From Tetragonia tetragonoides (lineage: Eukaryota; Streptophyta; Magnoliopsida; Caryophyllales; Aizoaceae): DNA of 64,000 nucleotides. This document shows positions 1-12,400 of this stretch, piece by piece. The stretch's first letter is position 1. The number at the start of each line of letters is the position of its first letter. The notes under the pieces are model-generated. The model saw only the letters and a list, made by a program, of their open reading frames with translations. It searched no databases and had not been told where the DNA came from. The DNA is taken from NCBI GenBank assembly GCA_038025085.1, contig CM076147.1, positions 24,653,001 through 24,717,000 on the forward strand, written 5' to 3'. A program made the position numbers and the translations under genes.

Positions 1-408
1 TCGCTATTTAAAAAAAAGGAACAATGAAGTATCTAATGCACTTTCTAATTTTCTCCTTTCTTTTAGTTTGGATTCTAACTATTAAGTATTTAATGTGGTT
101 TCCAAGAAGGGTATCTTACGTAGATTTTTTTATTCAATTCTAAATTTTAGAGTTTCTTTATCCGTGTGCCATGACCTCGAAAAACTTATACTGTGAAAAG
201 GAGGGAGTATAGAATTTTAAAATTTTCTGAAAACTGGAGTTTCATTTAAGCTTTACATCAATGAAAAAAATATAGAGAGATCACCTAATGAAACCAAAAA
301 AATTCTAGCATGGAATTTAAGATGATAGTTACTATGGATTTGTCAGATTGACTAAGCCAAGAAGGGCTATTTATATATTCCTTCCTAATCACATGGTGTT
401 GGTGATAG
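1..408 (+). other. probable intron upstream of the first visible helicase exon
   Basis: AT-rich, with stops in every frame I tried and no recognisable coding similarity. It ends in a pyrimidine-containing stretch with a branch-point-like ctaat and a tag acceptor at about 406-408, just before the acidic segment of the helicase. The acceptor could instead be the cag at 344-346. I read this as the 3' part of an intron whose upstream exon lies outside the window. Confidence 0.5.
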
Positions 409-3400
409 TTATTGAAACCAATGATGAAGATGATGAAGAGTCAGTGGATGAAGATGAATTTAATGGTTGGAATGAACTCAGGCTCCATCCTCTGCTCATG
501 AAAGCAATCTACAAGCTTGGGTTTAAGGAGCCAACGCCAATACAGAAGGCTTGCATTCCTGCTGCAGCTCATCAGGGAAAGGTTTGTGTCGTCTTGTATG
601 GGCATGTGTTGTTGAGAAAATTTATTTTGCACTTTTAGTTGATCATGCCATTGTGGATTGTAGGATGTTATTGGCGCTGCAGAGACTGGATCTGGGAAAA
701 CACTTGCTTTTGGCTTGCCAATCTTGCAGCGCCTTCTTGAAGAGCAAGAAAAGGTGGGAAAACTGATGTTAGAAGATGAAGATGATGTTGAAACAGTTGC
801 ACCAAGACACTTGTTACGTGCTTTGATAATAACACCTACAAGGGAACTTGCTCTTCAGGTACTTAGATTACTCAAGTTGTCAGCTAAATCATATCACTTC
901 ACCTTTTCTTATATTCTGCTTTTACATGTGTGCATATGTGTATGCTCTCATACTTAATACTATGAAAGGAACAGAGACCTAATAGCCAGTCCAGTTTTCC
1001 TCATAATTAGAGGCTCTTAAGCATGCAACTTGGATTCAAATCTTAGAAGAACCAAGTAGTTGTGATTTGTGAAGCTATTTGCGGATTTTGTGGTATCACT
1101 GGTTTTGGGTATTATGACTTTTAATGGTTCCAGAACTTCAGTTGGAGCAGTAATGAGAGCTAGGCAAGTTGGAAGCTAGGTTGCGTGGACATTAACATGG
1201 ATACGACACTATATGACACAAAAGTGAGGAAGCACTATTTATTGATGTGAAACCTAATGTGTTGGCCACATGTGTCGTGTTGGACACTCAGGCACTGTCG
1301 GAGTGCTGTACAAGGTGTATCGTGAAGACTTGACTGATGGCATTAACATTGATGTCTTTTCCAACAGGAAATAGTGCGTTGGCTAATGGATTCCGTTTAG
1401 TCGACTTAAGTTATTTGGTTATCGTACAATGACTTATGGGATGCTGGTGCTTAATGATTTATGTTTTCCTTGGATGAACGTTTTTACCAACTTGTACGAA
1501 GGCTCTCACTAGTTGCTACTACATTCTAAAACTTCCCAACAATGGCGATTGACATCGTTACCATAGCTTCCAATAAAGTAGTTACGACTTATGGTTATCC
1601 CTAAGGAAAGGCTAGATAGTCGTCTCATCTATATGAATCACTGAGAGGGTTGCTATTTGATTCAGGGAGCTGGGTATTGATCTGTTTTCTTCTATGCTGT
1701 TTGCCAATGAATTCTCTTGCTTGCTAGGCTTTTACAGTGTGTTCCTTTTTCTAAGATGATAAGAAAGGTAAAGAAGGGAAAGGTAGGGAAAGGAAGAGAA
1801 GAGACGAGAAAGAAAACTAAAGTAATATTCATTTCCGTTTTGTTATGTAATGAAGAATTGAAATGAAATGAACCACCTTTCATATATTTTGATAGCTAAT
1901 AAGAAAGGAAATGAAAGGAAACAAGCCTTTTACAACTTTATAGCTTTCTTTATGTTCGAATTCCATCTATTGATGGGAAAGTGAAATGGGGGCTTTATCA
2001 AGAGCCATTTTCTAGTATTTCTACCATTTGCTTGCCCTTCCTTTCTTATCCCTCTATGTTTGTCTTACCAAACTTTGAAAATGTATTGATTTCTTATTAG
2101 TTCCTTTCATTTCCTACCATTTCTTGTTAGACCAAACAAGCCTTTAGATTTTTAGTATCTTGCATAAGCTATTTTGTTAGTTCTGCCAAAGTAACCTTCA
2201 TGCCTGTCGAAACTTGTCATCCAGGCTCTGTTGTTTTTTCCCTGGTACAACCAAGTCAAAGCGTTGTAAGCACTACATTTTCGCTCTAGTTTGAGACTAG
2301 CTTAGGTAAATGGGTTCCATGCTCTAAGAGAGAGTCAGAATCCTGTTGTTTTGTTCATAGCTTTGTTGTGGATGATGAAATGGAATTGTAGCAGAGCTTA
2401 TTGCATAATGCTGAGCATTGTGTATACACCACCACCACCATCCAGGGAGATGCCCGCCGAGGGCGACATCGGGGGAGGTTCAGATGCATACAACTTTACA
2501 TTTAGCTGGTCGCCTAGTAGAGAGGCTGTTTATGGTAGACCCACAAAAACTTTTTGAATTTTGATTAGAGTTGAAAACATTTGAATGAACGCAAGAAAAA
2601 TGCATGAATGATTGATAGAGTGGATGCATGAATGATTGAGTGAATGTGTGAATATAAAAAGTGCATTAAATTCCTTGTCCTCTTAGGCTTATATCTGTTT
2701 CTCATACTAATATAAAAATTCCTCTTTATCTAAAAAAAAGTGCATGAAAGTAATTAGTAGACAAGTGGGAGCAATGAAGTACATGTCTAATTGAAGGGGT
2801 TACCTACTAAATTATTGAAGTAAAGGATACCTAAAAAGCAAAGGCGAACGACGCAAACAAGAGTTCCTAGTAATAGCAACACACCCCTCTAATTAGATTC
2901 CTCTATATGTGTTCTACTACGCCTAACTTTCCTATTAAGGGCCAGGTCGTCGGTAAGTTCTAGTGCAGACAATGCTTGCCTGATCACCTCCCTCCAACTC
3001 TTCTTCGGTTTGTTTGTTCTAGTACTGACAAGATAGCATTGTGTGTCTGTGTGAATTATCATACAACTCTTTCTGTCTGTTTGTTTATGTTATATTCTCT
3101 TTTGTTATATGCATAATTGAGTTCAAATAGGTTATTGTCATATCTAGTGATAATGCTGATATCTTTAAATAACTGGTTTGGTATATTAGTGATGTTGGAA
3201 GATGCCCAGGTTGTCATACATATTTTTTGGTTAATTATAAGGAGAAATAAATAATACTCACTTTGGTTAGTTGGTAGGCGTGTTAATGATATTGGAAGAT
3301 ATTTACTAGGTGAGAAGTCTGTTTTACCCATGGAGAACATGTTTGACGGTAACAACAACTACGCCTCATGTCTGGCTTCTTGGTTAGTGCTTATGTTTGG

Positions 3401-6400
3401 TGAATGGCACTTTCGAGATTGAGCTGCAAATGGTTAATTGTCGATTCTTGATAAAATATATTTAATGGTAACATGACATTTTCAGGTTACTGATCATCTT
3501 AAAGCAGCAGCAAGAGGTACTGATTTTCGGGTGGTTTCCATTGTTGGTGGAATGTCTACGGAGAAGCAGGAGAGGCTTTTAAAAGCAAGGCCTGAGATTA
3601 TTGTTGGAACACCTGGAAGGCTGTGGCAACTTATGTCAGGAGGAGAAACCCATCTTGTTGAGGCAAGTTTGATATTGCTGTTCTCTCTCTCTATATATAC
3701 TCTTGTTGAGTTGCAAAAGTAATGATAATATTACGAAATAAAGAGAAGCGTTGAATAGGAAATTAAGAAAAACAACTCAGCAACACTGTATACTCAAATT
3801 GATAGCCTTCTAGTCATAAAGAGAAAAAAAATCCCTATGATGCTCGGACTCGGGTACGGGTGTCGGACTCGGATACGGATCCAAGAGTCAGACGCTGAAA
3901 ATTTTAAAACAGAAGATACGGGGACACGGTTTGTAAGTGTCCAAATTTAAAATATGGACACGGGGATATGGTGGTACAAAGAAAAGGAAAAAAGAATATG
4001 AGAAGGAAAGGAGACTAGATCAAAAGAAAAAAAAGAAGGAAAGGAGACTGTTTTGACCTGAAGTTAAACAATTTGCATGGTCCAAAAGTACTATGGACCA
4101 CTTGTGGAGTTTTTACATTAAATTAATACTACTGTTTACATACCTTACTGGGTAGACAACAGCTGGCATGGTATGTTATTATTAAATATGAATAGGAATA
4201 GTAAAGGAACTGAAGACTTTTTGAAAAGGTAAATTTCTTCTCTCTCCACTTAAAAGCCCACTTGCCCTCTTTCCTTTCTCTCTCCTCCAAATTCTCTCTC
4301 TCTCGTCTCACTTTGCTAATGCCGGAGAAGCTGGAGATCCATGGCCGGAGATTATGGACAACACTTAGAGCAACCGCGTCCACTGTTCCACCAGCGCGTC
4401 GGACCCATATTCCGTGTCCGCACCCGTGTCGTGTCGGCACGGGTACGGCAGGGTATTCTGCCGAGTCCGAGCATCATAGAAAAATCCTATGGCAATAAGT
4501 TCAAGTACGAAGAACAAGCCAAATTCAATTCCACAACACCTAGTTTACCGGCAGCTAGCAAGTTACCAACCTTTTGAATGACTTGTTTCAGATAATCGTC
4601 AACAAATATATGAATAGGAGTGAACAGTTTTTAACGAAGGAATGGAAGAAAGTCACCAATACTCTTCACTAAAGAGGCAACAAAAAAAAAAAAAAAAACC
4701 CCTAAAACAGAAGCTAAAAAAATGAGAATCAAATGGAAGTACTGTAATATGAAAGAGCCAGACTTTAATCGAAGAATAGAAAAAAAAGCCAACTGTAAAT
4801 TAGACCAAATAGAATCTGCTAGACCCACCTACGGCAGTCTACTATTCTACTTCCTGGTTGAAAGCAGCTTTCTGCATGAACAATCACTAAGTCAGGGTAA
4901 TACAGAGGAAAAGAGGGAGAGCGCCAGAGCGGTGGAAGAGAAGCAGAGGATTGATGCTATCCCTTTCATGGAAATTATGACAGCTCAATTTACACGTGTA
5001 AGAAGGAAGGTCTACATCGAGCTTTACATGAAGCGAGTCAGTTAGCGCTTATTTTTGTTTTATTTAGATGCCGAGCAAGTCCAAGCAAAGCCGGCCCACG
5101 AGAACGACAAAAGCCATAGCACAGCCTCCCAGCACAGGCTTGGTTCTGAAGGCAAACAAATGTGTGCCCCCGGAAACCTTCCCTTTTATAATTTGGGGGG
5201 GGGGGGGTGGTATATATAACTGAAGATGTTACTTGATTTTGTTACTTGCTACATGCACTTGACTGAATCTCCTTCCAGAGGGTATAAGATTTATGCATAT
5301 TAAGGAACCAGCTTCTAGTTTTGAGTGCATGCAGAATGTTTTCTAAAAGTGGGATGTACTGAAGTCTTGTTGCTCACTCTAGAAAGAGATGTTGTTTGCA
5401 TATACCTTTAGAAGTGATAGTGGTGGTGTTGCTTGTGTCATTTATCCTTGTGATTTAGTTTTAGTGTGCACATGTAATTGTCTACATGTGCAAACTTCAA
5501 TCTCTTTCCCTCATCTTTTTGGTTTTTCAAAAATAGTCTTGCCTTTTGGTGGAAAAACGTACCAATTTGATGATCTAACTGTTTCAAGAAAATGATGTTA
5601 AGAAATAAGTTCCTTTATTCATTTGCAGGCCAGGTCAATTTGTATCAATGGTACTAAATATCCATTGAGGAATTCCACTTAATTAGTTTGGTAAATGAAT
5701 GGACTCCAAATAGATCAGATGAAGTGGACCAGAAAATTGTTGCCTGATTGAAGAGTTTAAGGCTTGAGGGTATTGTTTTGATACGAGCTGAATTGCAACA
5801 GAAGATACATATGCGAGTTCCCTTATTGCACAAGACCAAACTTGATATGCTTTTACACAAGAAGATAACAAAAAAAGTATGTTGTGCTCAATGAGATATT
5901 TGGTGTGTATGACTAAACACTCTGATGATAACTCTTCTTTATTTTGAAAATATTTTGGTGCGAGCAACATCTGATTTCGTTTCTCTATAGTTTCATGTGG
6001 CAAGTTTGCTCCATTTGGATTTTCTTCGTTTTATCACCTCCTATATGAAGCAGTGTAGGCGGGAGGGTCTTCTCTCATCTTGTCTAGTTTCTCCCTTGGT
6101 GCTTAAAAGCTACTAATCATGTATATATGCTTCGCTTGATACACTTCTTGAATTAACGATATTTCTGATCCTGAATATGCAGTTACATTCGTTATCTTTC
6201 TTTGTGCTGGATGAAGCAGATCGTATGGTAGAAAATGGGCACTTTCGTGAGTTACATTCTATAATCGACATGCTTCCTGTCAGTAGTGGAACTGTTGAAG
6301 AGCCCTCCCAGGATCTGCAGAATTGCATAACTGTCTCCAGTTTCCAAAGGAAGAAACGGCAAACATTTGTCTTCTCTGCAACAATTGCCCTGTCTTCTGA

Positions 6401-9400
6401 CTTTCGCAAGAAGCTAAAACGTGGAAGTCTTAAATCAAAGCAATCTACAGCTGATGGATTGTCGTCTATAGAAGCTTTATCAGAACAAGCAGGAATGAGA
6501 CCAGATGCTGCCGTTGTTGATTTGACGAGTGCTTCTATAATGGCCAGTAAACTTGAGGAGTCATTTATTGAGTATGTTGCCTTTTTTGTGTCTGCTTCAG
6601 TTGTGTGAATTGTGGATTGGCAGCAGCATTGATATAATCCGTGCTTCTGTTTACTTTTTTCTTTGCATATAGTTTTGGTGATCATGTGACTCTGTACCTG
6701 TTTGCATTGGGATTATATATTAATGTATAGGTTAATTATCCCATTTGTGTGCTTTTTTTGAGATAGAAATGGAGTAGATGATTTTGGAACTATACTGTTG
6801 CAGGTGTAGAGAAGAAGATAAAGATGCCTACTTATATTACATCTTGTCTGTTCATGGGCAAGGCCGAGCAATTGTTTTCTGCACATCAATTGCTGCCATA
6901 CGCCATGTTTCCGCTCTGTTACGCACTCTTAACATCTGTATGTACACCCTTCATGCTCAGATGCAACAGCGAGCTCGCTTGAAGGTCTGTTTTCTTATGC
7001 CTTAGGCAGCTTTTTGTTTACATAGATTTGTTCAATTGGTTTGTTTGCTTGATGGCAAACATGGCTTTTGTTGACCATATAATATTTCTGACAAATTCCT
7101 TTGAAGGATCCGTTTAGTTTTGTTTTACTTTTCTGGGTTTCCTAGTATTGAGGGCCACTGCAGTTGGTCACTGGTCCCCTTAGCATGGCTATAACCCTCC
7201 TTCAAAAAGGGAATAAAGAAAAAGAAAAAAGAAAAAAAATCTAACACCAACAACAACCGCATAACTCATCAGTGGTTTTCTGTCCTGTTAAATGCACTTT
7301 TCGCTTTAGGTATAGATCCTTATTTTCGGACAACAGTTACGCACAGTCGCACAGGACTGCTTGTTTGCAAAAATTATAGGCGTTGTGTCTTTTAATGAAA
7401 GTGATTTGTGAGGGTTGTCGTTGCTGATGAAGGGACTTATGGATTCCTTGTCATGTAATCAGCAATTGGTAATGATTTGACAGCTCAATTGATGATCTGT
7501 TGGACCTAGAAGATCCTCTTCTAATTGTGTCATCAACCTGACAGGGAATACAGTTGTATGACTGTTTTTGTGGCCAGTGCCTCGAAAGAGGCTCTCGCCT
7601 AGGTGGGGTAGGGGGGGGGGGAGTCGAATGTATGCATGCAACCTTGTCCCTGTGAAAACATAGAGGTTGTTTCCGTTTGACTATTGATGCGATGTGTGAC
7701 AAACATTGGCTACATCACATAAAATAAGAAGTGCAAATAGTCTAATGAGCCATTTTCACTTAGTCCATATATTCCAAAGCCAAAGAGTAGCAGTGTTTTT
7801 GCCTCCATTAGAAATGGACAGTAAAGTTGGATACTTTAAGTGCAGAGGTAGTCACCAACCTGAAGGACCTTGTAGATTTAACTCATGATAGGACAAGGGA
7901 GTGGGATACAAAATCTATGGTTTTTATGCAGTAATGGCTGGCGTTCTCAGTGTTTGTAGTGCTGGAAGGAATGCTTTGCGGTCTTGCTATTGTACCTTAT
8001 AGAGTATATGGAAGAGTCAAGGTTGCTGGCTTCAGGTCTGGCAGTGGCAGATGATCATGCTGGAAAGGCTGCAGCAATGTGCACACTAATTCTGATATAC
8101 CAGATGTTTGCTAGCTCTTGGCTTGATATCTACTATAGGCTATCAAATCGGTTTGTTAATGGGTTATCATAATGTTGCCTAGAGTGGTACTTGTACGTAG
8201 TTCTTTAGTGCTTTAACAGCGACTGAAATCAGGCGAGACCAATATGCCATGGTCCCTTTCATGTTCTGTAAGTTATAATACTTCCTCCATCCCGTGAAAA
8301 TCTTTACACTAGTTTTTCCACGGTCTCCAAGACACTACGACCGTCAATAATTGCAATTATATGAATATATGAATTATGATTTCTCGAAAGTACTATTAAA
8401 AATGAATCTATCAGAAGTATTTTTACATTATAAATCTTAAAATCTTGACATATTTATGGTCAAAGTTTGTAAATTTTGACTTTGAAAAAACCAGTGTAAA
8501 GATTTTCACGGGACGGACGAAGTACAATTTATGATTTATACTGTCTACGTATATGATATATCACAGGTATAAACTTATGTCATTCCTGGGAGCGATTGGT
8601 GGGTTGCTAGTGCGCTACCCACCTCATCCCTTTGTTTTGATATTGTTATCTACCCCCCCCCCCCCCCATTTTTTTTTTTTTCGTTATGGTTTTGAGGTGG
8701 GGTGGGGTGAGGTGGTTTGTCAGGAGAAGAGTTACTGGCTTTGCGGTAATAATAGTTCTTGTTCCGTCTTATGTCAACCTTTGTTTTTGCATCACATTGA
8801 TAGTGAAAGAATTCATTTAGGACACGGAGTCAGGGGTACCTTTTGTTTGATTAGATTCGTAATCTTAACAACATATGAAGTAGCTGATCTTTGAGATCGT
8901 CTAGATAATTTGATATATGCTTAATTTTGTGTTGTTCTTAACGATGCTAAATATAATTGAATACTCGTATATTATTTTCACAAATCCTATTCATTGTATT
9001 TATGCCTTTTTTCTTGGAGTCTATAACTCTCTATGGGGGACGCAGGTGAGGGGCTATGTGCAACTTGAATGACTGTAAAGAGTAGTATTGTGATTTGATT
9101 GACTTATCCCTAATGATTACATAATTTACCTGATGTAGCACATCTACATCAATGGTTTCGCAACTACTTGTGCATGAATTCAACATGCTTTTAATGCAGG
9201 CAATTGATCGCTTTCGCGAGGATGATCATGGAATACTTCTAGCTACTGATGTTGCAGCGAGAGGTCTTGACATACCTGGAGTTCGAACTGTTATCCACTA
9301 TCAACTTCCACATTCCGCAGAAGTAAAGAAAAACACTCTTCATTTGTTTCCATTGGGATTTTTGTGTGTGGATATTTTTAAAATGCTAGGATCATTTCTC

Positions 9401-12400
9401 GTCTTAGGTTTATGTTCATAGAAGTGGACGAACTGCTCGAGCGTGTACTGATGGATGTAGTGTGGCACTTATCTCATCAAATGATAGATCAAAGTTTGCC
9501 TCATTGTGCAAATCATTTTCAAAGGTTTGGATTCTTTACAAATGTTCTTGCTGATGTCACAGCGACAAATTCATACCCAAATTTGTCTAGCCAAGAGCTG
9601 TACCTGGTTTCCAAATGTGTGTGGTTAGCTGGGATTTAATAATTTAACACATATTTCTAGGACAATGTATCTTTTTGGTGTGATAATTCTTGATATATTA
9701 TAAATAATATGCTTCTTTTACTTTCTCATTGCCAGATATGGGTCTAAGGATGAGTTAGCTCTGCAAGAGGGTCATCTAATTTTTTTTCTCATGCTACTAG
9801 AGTCAAATTAGGCCTTTTCTGCTTCAGTTTCTTTTTTTCATCCTTGAGAAGATTTCTTGCAACTTATCCTGATGTCCCAACATAACTGGAAATGACTGGT
9901 CCACAGCTCCACATATGTGTATTACTTGCATGGGGGCAAGTAAATGGGGTCTAGGTGCACCGAAGTATGTGTTGCTGCAGCACACATGTTCTAAGGGTAC
10001 CTTAGGATCGGAGGTGTAAGCTCTAGTTATCTACACCCAGTTAGTTGCATACTTGCACTCCAAAATGGTATCGGTACAATTGATAATTTTTTGCAGACAG
10101 ATATGTGACCGTACCTAACAAACTCAAATTTAGATAATTGCTAATGGAACTAGTTAGCCAAACTGCTGTACCCAAGAGGTTCAGTCTCATCTACTAGCTT
10201 GGCCTGCTCAGCTTCTCTAATGACCCAAAATATAGCTTGACATGATTGGATTGCATGATACGTCAAATATTTTGTGCTTGCTTGGTTCACTTCGGGAAGT
10301 TGCAATTTCCAAGTAGTTGTAGTATAATTTTTTTGTTTGGAAGTGCAGAAAACTGTTTGACTGCTTGCTCTAAAAAGGTCCACTTGGCTAGGGGGGCTAG
10401 TTATTTCCTCCATTTTGGGGAAAGTAGAACTTTCTAGGAACTGGATGTTATACTTCCTCTATTTTGGTCAGCCATACAACCCTGCAGTTTTCTGCTTCGT
10501 TTTATTTTGTTTTATTTTTTATGTCAACCAAACGACCACTTTTTTCTTTTGAAAGTGAGTGGTGGGAGTTGTTCCATTCTTGAGAAAAAACTTGCGCAAA
10601 GTTTACTACGAAAAAGTTGGTAGTAGCTAGATATGTATATGTACTTAATGTTTTTCCCTTTAATTGCAGAATAGTCTTCAGCGTTTTCCCATTGAAAGCT
10701 CTTATATGCCAGAGGTAATGAAGCGGTTATCTCTTGCCCGTCAAATAGATAAGATTTCACGAAAGGAGGCACAGGTAAATAGTCACTGCTAATGTTATGC
10801 TTTGACATGCTTGACGAATGTGGTTTTGCCGGTCTTTTATTAAATGAAATTTCTCTGTTATTTTATCAATGCATCAAATTATGCTTTAAAAGTTTTTCCA
10901 GTTCTTGTTCGTCGTGTTGGGCCCACAGAAATGAAGGATTTTTAGTTGAGCCATGAAGTTTAGACTGTTAAGGAGTTTGTGTCCCCTCCAGGCCACTGGG
11001 AGGTTTTTGTGGTTGCTAACTTCAGGGGCCATGGGTTAGGTCAAGCAAAGCTTGGATACCTATCTTATCTTTAAAATAAAAAGTTTAGACTGTTAAGGTC
11101 TCTGTTTCTGATCCAAAAGGGAAGATATGATTTGGAGAGGTTTCCCTTTCTCCCACAAGTCAATGCCTATGTTTTTTATTAGTATGATGAGGACTAGGCA
11201 GCTAAACAGAGATAGACAGATTTCACTAGAATCTCTTGAAGGGAGATACTAATGGATTTTAATATTAGTGTGAAAAAAGCGGAATTTTGGAAGCTTGAGG
11301 ATTTTATGGTAATTAAGGCCATTGTGATGTCCACCATTTCCAGTGGAGTCAAAAACTTCTTTACTTTTTGGCTTCGGAATGTAATGGACTAAAGCAAAAT
11401 GGCTCATAAAATTGTCGGCACTTCTTATTCATTGTGAAGTTGCCGATGGTCGTCGCACTTTGAATCTCGGGTCAAATGGAAACAGCCTTTCTGTGAGACT
11501 CTCGCAGGGGTAAGGCTGCGTACAACCGACCCCCCCTTACCCTGCTTAGGTGGGAGCCTCTTTGGAGGCACTGGGGTAATGTTGATGTTGATGATGTGAT
11601 GGCTCTTAGTATTACCTAATTCATTTCCCCAAAATTGGAGATAAGCTGTCAGTCAAGAATTGTGCAATTTATGATGTGATGGCACTATGACTATTACTAT
11701 AATTGTGTTAGCTGGAGTTGTTATTATTATTATTTTTTGATAATTAAGATATTTATGAATAGGGAAAAAGGAGCCGAAGCTCGAATGTCAAACGAGCCGG
11801 AGTTCATTACCGCCATTGTACCAAAGCATAAAACCCTATAGAGCCTACGGCCAATACTACCCACGATGCTCAAAATATAAATTAATCCAACACCGAGGAC
11901 AATAACAAATAAACACCCAAAAAAAATCCAGAAAACCAACTTTGTATAAAATTTTAGTGGTCCAAAGTTGTACTAGTAATCTATGCCACTAAACATACGG
12001 AGAAAGCCTAGCCCATGTCAAATTGGAGATTACAAAATTTTAGACCGCGACTCTTTCAAGAAGATGCATTTTGTTTTTATCATATGTTTTCCTAAAATTT
12101 AACTGTTAAAACCCTCCGTCCCACTATGATTGTCGTACTTGTTATAATGGTTTGTTCCAAACAATGGCCATAGTTAAATTATTTAGTTGATTCGTAATTG
12201 GACATGTTTACCTATGATTCATCAATTACTAAATGCATGATTTGTATGGTAACTTGGGGAGATTGCATAGTTTGACATGAAGTAAAACATTTTTCTTTTA
12301 ATATGTGGGCTTCTTCAACCACGAGAATCATAGTTGGACACAGGGGCTATCAATTTTGAGTAGTTATGAGAATTCTGATGCTCTATAGGGTGACTATAGC

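Larger units (their letters stand above)
6985..9199 (+). other. helicase intron carrying an antisense SINE and a Stowaway MITE
   Basis: Intron between the exon ending QQRARLK and the exon starting AIDRFRED. It contains the elements listed separately at 7560-7700 and 8281-8522, plus C and T homopolymers at about 8651-8682. Nothing else in it looks coding. Confidence 0.7.

Noticed and set aside
5190..5215. G homopolymer as G-quadruplex or assembly artefact
   Set aside because: A single G run without four spaced tracts, in an intron. Homopolymer length may be a sequencing matter; nothing further can be said.
6113..6685. 190-codon open frame on the minus strand
   Set aside because: It lies opposite the helicase DEAD exon (6183-6571), whose plus-strand product matches a known family in detail. 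It is a shadow frame.
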